NCBI GenBank assembly: GCA_905250075.1
Contig: CAJNOP010000115.1
Location: 458,933 to 522,932, forward strand
Length of the DNA stretch: 64,000 nt
Source: Rotaria sp. Silwood1
Lineage: Eukaryota; Rotifera; Eurotatoria; Philodinida; Philodinidae
Direction of reading: 5' to 3'
Below the pieces are notes generated by a model. It did no database searches, had not been told where the DNA came from, and was given only the letters and a program-made list of their open reading frames with translations. This document shows positions 13,001-25,257 of this stretch, piece by piece (the first letter of the stretch is position 1; each line of letters opens with the position of its first letter). Position numbers and translations under genes: made by a program.

Positions 13001-16000
13001 ATAAAAAATAATTTTAAATATCAACGACAACAATCAAAATGGTCAAAAGCAAAACATGTTATTAAATTACTTCGACATATTTTTCAAGCTTGTATTCGTT
13101 TTAAAAAATTTATGTTAAGAAAAAAACAAGAAAGTCAACAAAAATATAATTTTGAAAATTTATTACATCAATCAATCGAAGATTTTCTTTATGAAGATTT
13201 TTATAAAATATCTCTATCGATAAATAACGAGGAGAAACCTATGAAATTAGATGAACTTGAGAAATGTCTATGTCGACAACATGAACGTGCTTTGACAAGA
13301 TTGATTACATATCGATTTATTAAAACATTTTTACAAACTGTTCTTAATCTTGAAAATAATAATCAATGTTTAAAAATTTTCTCAATTTATTTACCTTATT
13401 TAAGAGAAATGAATTTCGAATGGTCTTATTTTGATAATATATCAGCATGTAATAATCAATTAAAAGATGAAATAAGTAATACTTATTATTCAATAATTAA
13501 ACTTATTTTATCTGCATGTTTAAAATCAAAAGATTTATTAGAAAAAGTTTTTTATTTACTTAATTTATCATATGAATCAATTGATCTTTGTCATTTATAT
13601 AATTATCAATTGATTGAAACATTATTTATATCATTTGTTAGTTTAAATCAAATCTCTGAACATAATAATATATCATTGAATATAAAATTGATTTCATTTA
13701 ATTGGTTTCGATTATTTGTTTTTAAATTATGTGAAAATACTGAAAAATATACATTTAATCAAATATTAGATACACAAGAAAAATATATTTTTAATACATT
13801 AATTTTAAATGAATTAAAATATTTCAAACAAATACAAGAAACATTAACAATTAATTCTGAAGAACAAAAAAATGATTCTCTAAAAAATATTTCTATCAGT
13901 TGGTTTCTTCAAATAAATGAAACAAATAATAATAATAATACATCAATCATTTCAAATATATATGAATTAGAACTTTATAAAAATCAATATTTAGTTCTTT
14001 TACTTCAATGTAGTTATTATTATAAACATATTTTATCTATTTGTGCAAATATTGATTATCTAAAAGAATTACTTGATATTTATCATCATAGTCAATCTCA
14101 TCTTACACGTTTACTTACTATCAGATTTTTACGTTATTTAATTCCTTACATATCAGATAATATTGATGATATATCAAGAAATCTTATTGAAGAATTTTTA
14201 AATGAAATTTTAAATTCTATTGGTGAAAATAAAATTTCAGAAGAAATTCTATCAGAATTAATCTATATGTATCGTACAATAATGTCAATTAATTCATTAT
14301 GGCAAAGTATAGCAATAAATTTTGTAATTAATTCTATAAAATTATATTTAAATTTAGAATCTATTAAACTTAATCATATTAATGAAATGAATAAACTTTT
14401 AGCATCATTATGTATATTAGGTGAATTTATTGAACCTTATCGATTAGGTTCAATTGTAACTATTGATAATGATGAAACATTATTTGCAATAATTATTGAA
14501 ATTAATTCAAATATAAATAATATAGAAACATCTTATTTAATACAATATTTACAAACAAATGATATTGAAAATGTTTCAATAGATAAATTAAAACTTGAAA
14601 TTGATGTTTTACCACCAAATCTATCAAATATAGATGATATAATATTTGATATATTAGGTAATTTTATTCAAATTGATACAACAATAAATCAATCATTAAT
14701 ATTATTAGAATTAAAACGTCGTTCAATATCAGTTTTATATCATTTATTAAATAATAAAAAATTAATTGAAATATTTATTGATAAATCTTATATATCGACT
14801 ATTGCTCAATTATGTATATCAAATTCATTAGAAAAAATTCAACAAGAACAACAACAACAACAACAATCAATTGATTTTGATTTTTCAAATAAACAAGATT
14901 TAGAAAAATATTCTTTAATTTTAGATACATATAAAAAATTAAAATTAATAACTAATAATGAAAATAAGAATATAATTGATGATTCATTATATACAATATG
15001 GAATAATAATGAATTTAATCATGATCAATTAATTATGAATAGTTTATTAACACCTATATCAAATACAAATCCATGGAAACCATATGTATCTGAAATAGAA
15101 ATGGAATTTTTTAAAAAAGGTCGAATTGGAAAAAATGAAATTTCTATTGTTCCAAAACCATATTATTTTGCTTCTTCACAAACAATTCAAGAATGTGGAA
15201 TTAAACATCGATTTCATGGACGATTAGCACCTGATAATGATAATACACGAGAAAATTTTCCAACATTTATTATTGATAATTTACAATTAAGTGAAGGAAA
15301 ATGGTATTATTGTGTTCGATTACCAGTTGGTGGAACTATTCAAATAGGATGGGCAACTAATGGTTTTGCACCTAATAAAGATCATGGAGTAGGTGATGAT
15401 AAATATTCATGGTGTTATGATGGTTCACGAGCTGTTTTTTTCTATGAAGAAGGATATTATAATCAATTTAATAATCTTCGTTGGAAAGATAATGATATAT
15501 GTGGTTGTGGAATTGAAATTAATGGTATAAATACAAACATAAAATATTGGTTAAATGGAAAATTTTTAGGTACAGCTTTTACACATGATTCATATATACC
15601 ATTATCAACAACAAAATGTAATTTATTACCAAATGGACCTACAACAACATATTTTCCAAGTGTTACTGTACAATATGGTGGTGAACCATTACGATATTGT
15701 GAATTAATATTTAGTCCAGAAGATATGGAAGATTGTCCATTACCAAATGGTTATAAACCTTTATTATTACCAAAACAAATTGATATAAAAAATTGTCTTG
15801 TTAATTATCCTTTTAATGCTTATTTAATTGGTGAAAATCCTAAAGATTATTTATATACTACACGAATAAATTCATCTAATATATTTCTACGTGATTTTAT
15901 TAATGAACAACATCTTGAAACAAAATTTACTTTAGATAATAATAATCATTATCTTATTTTATCAGAAGAAAATAATGGTTTTCCATTAATAATAAATAAT

Positions 16001-19000
16001 GATAATATGACATCATTAACAATAAGTTTTGATTTTCAAATATTATTATCATCATCATCATCATCAAATGAAAAATCAAATATTTTATTATTTAAATTAG
16101 ATTCAATTGAAATAACATGTCAAAAAAATGATGAAAAATTACAATGTGTAATTATTTTTCTAGCAAAAAAAGGTTATATTAAAGTTTATATTAATAATAA
16201 ATGTCGAACATTTATAAATGCATTTCAACGTGAAACAATAAGAAAATTAAATTTAAATATTTTACCAAATATTGCTGTTAAAATAAAAAATCTTGCTATT
16301 TGGAAATATGCACTTAGTGAAAATGATATTGAAAATTTATTTACTTATAATCTTTCTTATATTGCTATTGAATATCAACAAATAAAAGAATATCGTAAAC
16401 AAGTTAATCAAATATCATTTTTAAAAAATCAAACAATATTTATAGATGAATATCTTATACCATTTAATGAATCATTTAAAGAAGATATATGGAAGAAAAA
16501 AAAAATACAAGCAGATAATAATGAATCAAAATATTTTAAAACAAATAATAATATAGATTATTCAATAGTTGAATTATTTGGTAATCAAACATATCTTATT
16601 TTAGATAAATCAAATGAAGAATGGTTTGAATATACATTTATTCTTAATATATTTATTCCTTATTGGCCAATTATAAATGAAAAATTAACATTAATTAAAT
16701 TAAATTCTAATGTTGAAATTTATATAATAGATAATGGTAAAATTTGTCTTGAAAATAATGAAAATATATATAAAAGTAATTCAACAGTTAATCTTAATGA
16801 ATATTTTGATTTATTTATAACTGTACAAGAAAAATTTATTCAAATTTATTTAAATAATAATTTAGAAATTGATATTAAAATAAATGATGATCAATTTAAT
16901 ATTAAATCAAATCGAATTGATTTATTTAAAGAAACTGATTTAAGAAAAAATACAACAAATGAAAATACACTTCGAATATCATTAAAATCAATTACATATC
17001 TTAATCGATCAATATCAATTGATGATCGAAATTCATCAATATTAACTATACCACCTTTTTTAATTCTTGGATCAAATCTATTAGCAATGGGATATAAAAA
17101 ATCCTGGATAAAATCAGTTGTTAAAACATATAAAACATCAAATATTGCAATAATTCATAAAATTTTATATGAACAAAAGGAAGAATTTATAAAACGAGAT
17201 ATTGAAAATCATCGAAAACGTTATTTAAAAATATTAACACGATTAAATCCATCAATTAATTCTCAAATTTTCAAAGATATAATTAATTCTTCAATAGTTC
17301 GTACTAATGAACAATTAATAGATATTTCACAACATATTTTTCCATATTGGATATGTTTACAATCATCAAATATTTCTCATAATAATCATAAAATAGAATT
17401 TAAATTAAATTTTGATATGCAATGGTTTTTTCAAACTTTTCAAGATGTTAATATTAAATATAATAATATCAATGAATGGATTATTGATAAAGAATCAACA
17501 ATAAATAATGAAAATATTCTATATGAATTACTTGATTTAAATGAATACGATCAAAAACAAATAAGAAGAAAAAAAACTCAACAATTAATTAAATCTTTAG
17601 ATAAAAATATTTCATCAAAACAATTTTTACAATCTTGTATTGATTGTGAACATGGATTAATAACAATCTATGCACGTTATATTATTTTTAATATAATTAA
17701 ATTTTGGTTATATGATCAAACAACTTTATTTCCATTAGAAAAATTTGGTGATTATACATTTATTGTTATATTATTAAAATTATTAGATGATATTGAAATA
17801 GATAAAGATGAAAAACATAATCAAATACATTTATTAATTAATTTAATTCTTAAAAATGAAATTAAAAAATTAATTGAATATAATTCTACAATTGACAATA
17901 ATATATTAGAAAATAAAGCACCATTATTTTATCATTTACAAAAATATATATTTGTTCAATCGATTGAATTATTATTTAAACCATCTTTATTTAACGAAAA
18001 TTTAAATAAAAAAACAATTATGAATGAACAACAATCAGATTTTGATTTTATTTTAAAAATTCTTAATTTTTTTATTGAATTAATAACAGATAAATCATTA
18101 ATAAAACAAAATCAAATTGATTTTATTATGTCATTAATATTTCCTACACAATTAATTAATCTGATGTTTGATTTATTTTTGTTAGCTCCTACACATCATG
18201 CAAAAATAGTTATTATTCATCTATTTACTATGTAAGTGAAGACAAGCGATCTGTCTTTTGGAACAGGTCAAATGTATTAGTGGCGTAACCAAGAGGGGGG
18301 GGGGGGGGGGGGCAAATGGGCAATTGCCCATTTCATTTTGAGGTTTGCTCATTGTAATTTTACCTTTTAGGGGCAGCGTAAGCGGGTTAGAGAATTTTCG
18401 AAATTTAGATGGGCTCTGAGGAGAGTTATGGGAATCTTCGCGAAGTTTCCCCCGCCCGGTCATCACTTTTGAAAAGTTAGAAAACTTGCACCAATTACTA
18501 CTGGAAATTCTTTTTTTTTTCTTTGTGGAGTCGAAAAAATGACAAGTGACGACATGGAGGAAAAAGTTCAATTATATGTGTATTAACCTACCGGTACTCT
18601 GTTAATCCAAACAATTTTTGGCCTATCAATAAAACACTTGCCCATCGTTTTTTTCCCACACAATGGAAGTTTACCCATTGGTCTAAAAATCTTGGTTATG
18701 CCGCTGAAATATATTATATACTATTACTAGATAAACTCAACACTTTATAAGGATATTATTAGTCTTTCTAGAACTTCCTGAGAAATGAGTAAAGCAAAGT
18801 TTCCGGATATTGTACTGTATGAGATATTAGGATCACAATGCCGAAAAATAGCTCCCGCTTCATTGAGATGTTACATTCGATCGAGTTGCAAAAAAACTTT
18901 TTTTTTCGAATAAAGTGCTACAATACATAATAGTAGTTCGGATTAACAAAACTATCCTTGAATTTTTCTTCATACTATAGAATAATCGAAAATCATTGAT

Positions 19001-21264
19001 CTTCATCATTGTGAAAATATTTTTTTTTTTTACTGTATAAGTTCTTTCTATTTGATAGTTTACTTCATACAAATGAACATTTTAACTTAAATAATGACAT
19101 TCAACAATTTTGTATTCAATTATTAATCGAATTATCATCAAAAACAATGTCACAAAGCAATTGTTCAACAAAAAGTCTTCGCATAGCTTTAATAGATTTG
19201 ATATTTGTTTTATTAACAAAACAAAAAATTCAAAAAATTGAATTAAAACTTCCTAAACAAATTCAAGATTTATTTATAACAATTAATGTTATTATTGCTT
19301 TGACTGATCAAACAAAACAAACATTATTACCTGAAGATTTTCTTCAACAATCAAATGATATTTTAGGTAATAATATTCAATTAAATCAAGATGATTTTAA
19401 AAAATGTAATAATGATTTTAATACAATATCGGATCAAGATCTAATTAATTTAATGAATAATGATCAATCACTTAATGATTCATTATTGAAATTTATTGAA
19501 AATCTTTCAATAGAATCTCAATCAAATTCAACATTCTATAAAAATTCTATATCTTTATCAAATATACCTATTGATTCTATTCAAATTCGTGCTCAATTTT
19601 TATATTTATTAAATAAATTTATTGAAAAAAGTCTTTCATTAATTGATTTAAGTTTATCAACAGGACAAAATTTTCTAACTGATCAATTTCAAAAAATAAA
19701 ACCTTATTTATTATTTTCAATAAAAGTTCAATTATTTACAGAAACTTTAGAAAAAACTCAATCACGATATGATAGTGATTGGAATATGATTAATTTTGAT
19801 ATACTTAAAGCTAGTACAAATACTAGCAATAGTGAAAATACAATGTTCTATCAAGCTTATCAACAATTACATACAAAAGCTCATATAATATTTCGACGAT
19901 CAAATGAACAAATTTGGCATGCACAATATATTGGAATGCATAGTACTGATCATGGTGGAGCTTATCGTGATTCTCTAACTCGTATTTGTTCTGATATATG
20001 TTCATTACGATTATCATTATTTATTTTATGTCCAAATGGACGTACAAATATTGGTTTAAATCGTGATTGTTGGATTCCAAATGTATTTCCACCAAATAAA
20101 TCTATACCAAATAAATATAAACGACAATATCGTTTTATTGGACAATTATTTGGTATGGCTATAAGAAAAAAACATTATTTAAATATTAAATTTCCTATTT
20201 TATTATGGAAAAAATTATTAAATGAATTAATAACTATTGAAGATATTCAAGCTATTGATTTACAAAGTTTTACAATTATAAATGAAACAGAAAAAAATAT
20301 TGAACAAATTAAATTAACTGATAATGATAATGATATTAATTCTTTATTTAGTAGTATTATGAGTGAATTACGATTTGATGTTGTTAGTTCATCTGGAGAA
20401 ACCTATGAACTTATTCCTAATGGTTCAAATATATCAATTACAATTGAAAATTTTAAATATTATTGTTCTTGTTATCGACAATATCGTCTTAATGAATTTA
20501 ATCGACAAATTAATTATATTCAACAAGGTTTATATAGTATTATTCCATATTATTATTTAAATTTATTTACTGCTAAAGAACTTGAAGAAGCTATATGTGG
20601 AAAAGATCAAATTGATATAGAACTTTTAAAACGAAATACTTTATATGGTGGTGATTATAATAAAAATTCACCACCGATTGAACGTTTTTGGATTGTTCTT
20701 AATGAAATGTTTAATAATGATCAAAAGAATTTATTTTTAATATTCGTTTGGGGTAGAAGTACATTACCTATTCGAGATGAAGATTTTCAATCGAAATTTC
20801 TTATTACCTCGTATGATGTTTATCAAGGTGAAGTCGATCAAGCACTTCCACGTAAGTATATTCATTGAAGTTTAATTAGAAAAATTGGTCTGAGAAGTAA
20901 GCATTTGACTATACTGAATCTATTTGATGATGTTGGTTGTTGGTTTCAAACGATGTAAAAAAAATCGATATTTTAGAAATATCAGCTCTTGAGCAATAGT
21001 TATTTCAAAAAATGACCATGATTTTATTTGTTTATAGAAATATGCAAATTTTCATTGAAGTCTATTGAATTTGTTTACTTTATTTTAGGATCACATACAT
21101 GTTTTTTTACTCTTGATTTACCCGCTTATTCAACGACTGATATTATGTATGAGCGTTTAAATTATGCTATTACTTGTTGCTCAAGTATAGATGGTGATGG
21201 TACTGTTAACAATGCATTTAATGACGAAGGTTTTGATTCTGATGATGGTAGTGATGATGAATAA
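10010..21264 (+). CDS. Giant HECT-type E3 ubiquitin ligase with SPRY and two ConA/LamG-like domains
   Basis: Four exons (10010-11003, 11382-18231, 19059-20851, 21089-21264) join in phase to 9813 nt, or 3270 aa. Introns are 378, 827 and 237 nt, all GT-AG. The joins give sensible protein: ...MTEFISIDYL, HLFTILLHTNEHF and LPRSHTCFFTLDLP. The N-terminal half is alpha-helical and armadillo-like. A SPRY/B30.2 domain covers about 1595-1785 (WYYCVRLPVGGTIQIGWAT). Two concanavalin/LamG-like domains follow at about 1820-2005 and 2055-2215, then a UBA-like segment at about 2224-2270 (LLAMGYKKSW). The HECT domain covers about 2880 to the end. The catalytic Cys is residue 3217 (codon 21100-21102) in the canonical LPRSHTCF loop, which only exists after splicing exons 3 and 4. 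An acidic tail (FDSDDGSDDE) ends the protein. HECT enzymes form a ubiquitin thioester before transfer to substrate. There are no RCC1 repeats, so it is not a HERC; SPRY plus HECT is reminiscent of HECTD4 but orthology is unproven. The start may be internal to a longer gene. Confidence 0.88.
18278..18706. mobile_element. hAT-like non-autonomous element inside intron 2 of the HECT gene
   Basis: Terminal inverted repeats TAGTGGCGTAACCAAG and CTTGGTTATGCCGCTG match at most positions and resemble the CAGTGGCGTA ends common in hAT elements. They are flanked by 8-bp direct repeats AAATGTAT (18270-18277) and AAATATAT (18707-18714), which differ at one base. Length is 429 bp. A poly-G run of about 17 lies just inside the left end. 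No transposase is encoded. It accounts for about half of the 827-nt intron and does not disturb the splice sites. Confidence 0.8.
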
Positions 21265-21950
21265 AAGATAAACAACTATGTTTATTTGTATCAGTGACTC
21301 TGTGATGAAAATAGTGCCTATTTTTTTTTAACTCGAAATAAATTTCGATTAAATAAGAAAATAATGTCCGATACGATTAGAAAAATCTTTCGTTTACATA
21401 TTTGAATGACAAGAGATACAACAAAAAATTTGATTCAACAGATATTTCGAAATATTGTTACATTAATATCTTTGATGCTAGAAATGACAAAGAATGATAA
21501 TCATTTATCTAGACTGACGAGGGAACATTTTCAGGTGCTAAAAAGCTTTTCAACCGGGGATGTNNNNNNNNNNNNNNNNNNNNNNNNNNNNNNNNNNNNN
21601 NNNNNNNNNNNNNNNNNNNNNNNNNNNNNNNNNNNNNNNNNNNNNNNNNNNNNNNNNNNNNNNCTTGAAAAGTTCATATAGGTTTCGTCGAAATCTCCGG
21701 GTAACACTTGAGGACCTTCCCTCGTACGTAAAATTGTTATTTTTTTTAAAGATGTAAAAGTAAGAAGAAAAAAAACATGAAATGTTAGTTCATTGTCATC
21801 TGTGTTGTTTTGCTTTTTTTTCTCAAGGATATATATGTGCTTCGTTATTCTATAATTAACTGAACTTTGTTTTTGACGTTTCTTTTTCCAAATCAATTAT
21901 TATCTGAAACATTTTTTTCTTCTATTGTAGATTAAACTATTGAACATGAA
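21265..21950. other. 3' flank of the HECT gene with assembly gap
   Basis: No gene seen. An N run of exactly 100 bases (21564-21663) marks a scaffold gap of unknown true size. The flanks, GGTGCTAAAAAGCTTTTC on the left and ACTTGAGGACCTTCC on the right, do not by themselves show what is missing. Confidence 0.8.
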
Positions 21951-21952
21951 TA

Positions 21953-22877
21953 CTTAGGGCGTACCAGAAGTTCGTAGCCCGATGTTACTTAACCATAGAG
22001 TAACCTTTAAGAAACTTTCTTTCTATACAGTCTAATAGAGAAAAAAGTGCTCTATTTTTCTATGCTATTTGATCATACCTCAGCTAATATCGTGATAATA
22101 AATTTTCGATAAGACTTTTTTCATTATCATTTGTGCTCTAGTAATTTTCGCATTGCAGTATCCAATCTCTTGATACATTGTATTAATGAACTAAAATATA
22201 CTATAAGATGCAGCATGAAAAGCTCTAGAATTTACCCAAGACCGTTTACTTTATAGTTGTATTTTTCGCTTTCAAAATGGACAAAATTGTGAGTGATCGA
22301 ATTTCGACCATGCGAAATTGATAATGTTTTTGATACACGGCGAATTCATTTTTTGTTACTACATCGTTTCGTCATCTGAAAAGCTTTATCAAAAGAAAAC
22401 AAAATACACGACAAGATGCAGCGCGAAAAGCTCTGCAGTCTTCATAGTAAAGCTTATTGCAATTGTTTTCAAAAGAAGGAAAACTATCTGCAACCAATTT
22501 TTGCAATGCTGAAAATTTGACCTCTCAAAACTTTGTTCATTTTGATAACGAAAAGTGCAACTATACAGTAAGTAATCTTATGTAAATTGTAGAGCTTTCA
22601 CGCTGCATCTTATAGTATATTTTAGTTCGTTAAAACAATGTATTGAGGGATTGAAAACTAACCTGATTCATCCGTTGTAATCCAGTACTACGAGCACAAA
22701 TGATAATGGAATAAGTCTTATTGAAAATTTATTATCACGATATTAGCTGAAGTATGATCAAATAGCATAGAAAAATAGAGCATTCGTTTCTCTATTAGAC
22801 TGTATAGAAAGAAGGTTTTTTAAAGGTTACTCTATGGTTAAGTAACGTCTGGCTACGAACTTTTGGTACGTCCTAAG
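21953..22877. mobile_element. 925-bp inverted-repeat element, TA-flanked
   Basis: Ends CTTAGGGCGTACCAGAAGTT and AACTTTTGGTACGTCCTAAG are inverted copies. The inverted similarity extends about 290 bp inward on both sides, so the arms cover about two thirds of the element. TA dinucleotides flank both ends, as in Tc1/mariner-type insertions. An 8-bp repeat ATGAATAC also occurs at 21946 and 22879, so the exact target duplication is ambiguous. The middle carries a motif AAGATGCAGCGCGAAAAGC that occurs three times here and recurs in the element at 48953. There is no transposase. Confidence 0.75.
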
Positions 22878-22878
22878 T

Positions 22879-23326
22879 ATGAATACGGAACCCATCAAGA
22901 CTCCAAGTCAAGATGCACAAGGTCGATGGTATGACTTATTGTCACCAACACAAGTACTTACCGGCCAAGAGCCAACAACATCAGTAGTATCCAAAATAAA
23001 GAAAAAACAACCACGCAATCGAAAATTACAACGTTATTGACGAAAACTTCGCAAACAAGGTGTCGATCAGAGATGAATAAAGCCGCACTGCGCCTCCCCG
23101 CGCCGTTGCTCACGCCTACGCTACACTAGTCTGAGCTTCGATGAGCGCATGCTTAGAGCATCCCGGTATTCGGTGGAGTTTGAGAGACTGATTGGTAGAG
23201 CAAAGAGAAAGAGAGATGTGCGTAGCGCCTAGGCGCGAGCAGTGATGCGGGGAAGCGCGGGGAGGCGCGATGCGATTTTGTCCATCCCTGGTGTCGATCA
23301 AGCCACTATCCAAATCAGAGATGTTG
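22879..23326 (+). pseudogene. Broken basic ORF, split by a hAT-like insertion
   Basis: From ATG 22879 the frame reads 53 codons (MNTEPIKTPSQDAQGRWYD... rich in Lys/Arg, with KKKQPRNRKLQRY) and then hits TGA at 23038. It continues in the same frame past the stop (RKLRKQGVD) to 23067, where a 223-bp element is inserted, and resumes at 23299 (QATIQIRDVG). It ends at 23326 with a good splice donor, G|GTGAGT. The inverted-repeat element at 21953-22877 ends exactly at this ATG. I do not recognise the family with certainty; a basic region like this occurs in some retroelement ORFs. The internal stop and the insertion make it a pseudogene or relic first exon. Confidence 0.5.
23068..23290. mobile_element. 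223-bp hAT-like MITE with perfect 8-bp target duplication
   Basis: The element is flanked by identical GTGTCGAT copies (23060-23067 and 23291-23298). Its ends are inverted repeats, CAGAGATGAATAAAG... and, reading inward from the right, CAGGGATGGACAAAA. Both lead into the shared GCGCCTCCCCGCGC. It is far more GC-rich than its surroundings. No coding capacity. It interrupts the basic ORF at codon 63 after the internal stop. Confidence 0.85.
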
Positions 23327-23337
23327 GTGAGTAATTT

Positions 23338-23465
23338 TTTTTGACCCGACCCGCAATCCCGACCCGCTTGACGGGTTGAGCGATATTTTTTTCGATCCGC
23401 GGGTTACTTCACGGGTTGACGATTCTTCAACCCGTCACGGGCTGCCCGTGGGTTAATCCTCGGGT
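23338..23465. repeat. CCCG/CGGG-rich short inverted-repeat cluster
   Basis: Several ACCCG and CGGGT motifs in both orientations (GACCCGACCCGC, GCTTGACGGGTTGAG, CAACCCGTCACGGG) give a locally foldable GC island in AT-rich DNA. It is probably the end of another transposable element, but I find no second end. Confidence 0.35.
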
Positions 23466-24146
23466 TAATGGAAATTTAATTGAGATAGTATTTATAAAAA
23501 ATTCACAAGTTTAGTGGATCGATACATTCGTTTTTGTTATTCGTCTTATTAACACAAATGTTTTGACCATCAAAATATTATCTTTTATCCGTGAATACAT
23601 GCATAAGTATTACAAAATTTGAAGTTCAGCTCAGGAAGATAACGAGTCCAGTGAAGGTAACAGCATATGCTCATGTTCACAATGTGAAAAAGAAATGGCA
23701 GCTCCTATTATGGTGATAATAACAGCCGTTCAAAAAAATTGAGAATTAGATAGACTATATATCATTCATTCTCATTTTGGAAAGTGGTCTAACTAATAAC
23801 TAGCTTTTCAATAAGCTTGGTTTTGTACGTGATTTGCGAGCACAATAAATAAGAACAACTTGAGGAAACTGCCTTTCGACAGTAACTGAGCTTGTTAGAA
23901 AAGTTTGGCTGACGTATTGCCTACAAACTATAATAAAAACTGATATACATACGGAAAGATAGATTCTTTTGTTGCGCCACTCTGCTCGAAAGAACTTAAA
24001 AGACAGAATGAACGGAAAAAATATTAAGAAAAGATGAAGCGAACGGAGAAAATGTGAAAATGCAAAAAAAACGATTGAACTTAGTATTTTGTACAAGCAA
24101 ATTTCAAATGAGAAGCGCATCCATGTATGAGTATGCTTCAAAACAG

Positions 24147-25069
24147 TTAAGGGGACCCCCCCCCCTCCTCAGAAATGATTTCCCACTTAGAATGGAACTT
24201 TTGAGCTGAAAATTTCAGGGATGAGTGATCCTGAAGAGATACGCTCTCGGTGAAAATTTCAGCCAGATTGACCGTACCAAACCGGAGTTTCAGCTGAATC
24301 ATAGGTCATTTTTGACCTTCAGGACAATCGATATAACTTCGCCATAACACGAGATATGGAGCTCGGGCTGGTCTCAAATTGAAGCTAATGTCAGTACGCA
24401 ACTTTTGTCCGAACAGAATTTTCAAATTCAATCTTATTGATTTTTTATGCCTATTTTAGTGGAAGGGTCTAAAAATCAGCATAAAAAATGGTGGTCTAAC
24501 GACAGTAAATTCCACTTTTCTCATTGCAGGAATCGACTTTAAAAAAACTGGTCGGACAAAAGTTTACTCTTCTTGAGATCTTTAAAACAAAAAAAATCAT
24601 GGGTTATATGCCTAGCCGAGCGGGAGTTATTTCGATTTTTTTGTCTAGAAACCGTGTTTTGAGAAAAATGCTAAAGAAATGTTGGAGATGGATTTTTTCA
24701 TTAAAATCCAGAATAATTCATGTTGCAATGGTGTATTCCACTGGGGCGTCTGAAAGGACGTCACAGATGATGGCAACTAGCACCATCTAACATTGTGATC
24801 AGCATGAAAATGTTCTATTTCACGATAATGCTACTGGAAACGCAATTTTTCTGAAACTGGAACCCTAAAAAACTCATGAAGTTCTCTACAAAAACATGGT
24901 AGTGGATTTTGAGTTTCATGCGATATGTCTTTGATAATCTGATCATTTTCCAAAAAACTATATATATTCTGAAAGAGGAAGCTTCGTTGCATCTTCCTGA
25001 AATAAAAGCTCAACTTCAATATTTTGCCAAAAAAATCGATTCTCTGAGGGGGGGGGGGGGTCCCCTTAA
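24147..25069. mobile_element. 923-bp element with TTAA target and C-run inverted ends
   Basis: The left end TTAAGGGGACCCCCC and the right end GGGGGGTCCCCTTAA are inverted repeats with TTAA at both junctions, the target preference of piggyBac-type elements. Adjacent CTCCTCAGAA on the left and TTCTCTGAGG on the right extend the match. No transposase is encoded. The open frames inside (24524-24790, 24831-25181) look accidental. Confidence 0.65.
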
Positions 25070-25118
25070 AAGGTTTAGTATGACACCTTTTTTCTGAGTA
25101 GCTAGCTACAGCTTTTTT

Positions 25119-25257
25119 CCATTCGGAAACCTTTTTTTGGGGTTTCCGAATGAGTATTTGAGGTTTCGTTATGATGGACATTATGGGTTTCCTATAGTAA
25201 CAAATTCGGAAACACTCTAAGGGTTTTCTAGGATACCTATTTTTTTTTAGAGTGTAC
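25119..25257. repeat. Left inverted repeat beside the VWA gene (GGGTTTCCGAA family)
   Basis: Reads as the inverse complement of 26086-26268. Both share TACACTCTAAAAAAA at the inner end, TTACTATAGGAAACCC, ATAATGTCCATCATAACG and TTCGGAAACCC. The inner terminus faces the VWA gene. Confidence 0.75.

Noticed and set aside
18221..18571. Minus-strand frame of 116 codons
   Set aside because: Lies in the HECT intron and mostly inside the hAT-like element; the Pro run comes from a poly-G tract.
19823..20560. Extra frames inside HECT exon 3 on both strands
   Set aside because: Shadows of the real coding frame, which has clear HECT-domain sequence.
10010..21264. Naming the ligase HERC1 or HECTD4
   Set aside because: RCC1 repeats are absent and orthology cannot be shown without a search; only the domain architecture is reported.
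22906..23326. Assignment of the basic ORF to a specific retroelement family
   Set aside because: The Lys/Arg-rich segment is suggestive only; no domain is long enough to name.
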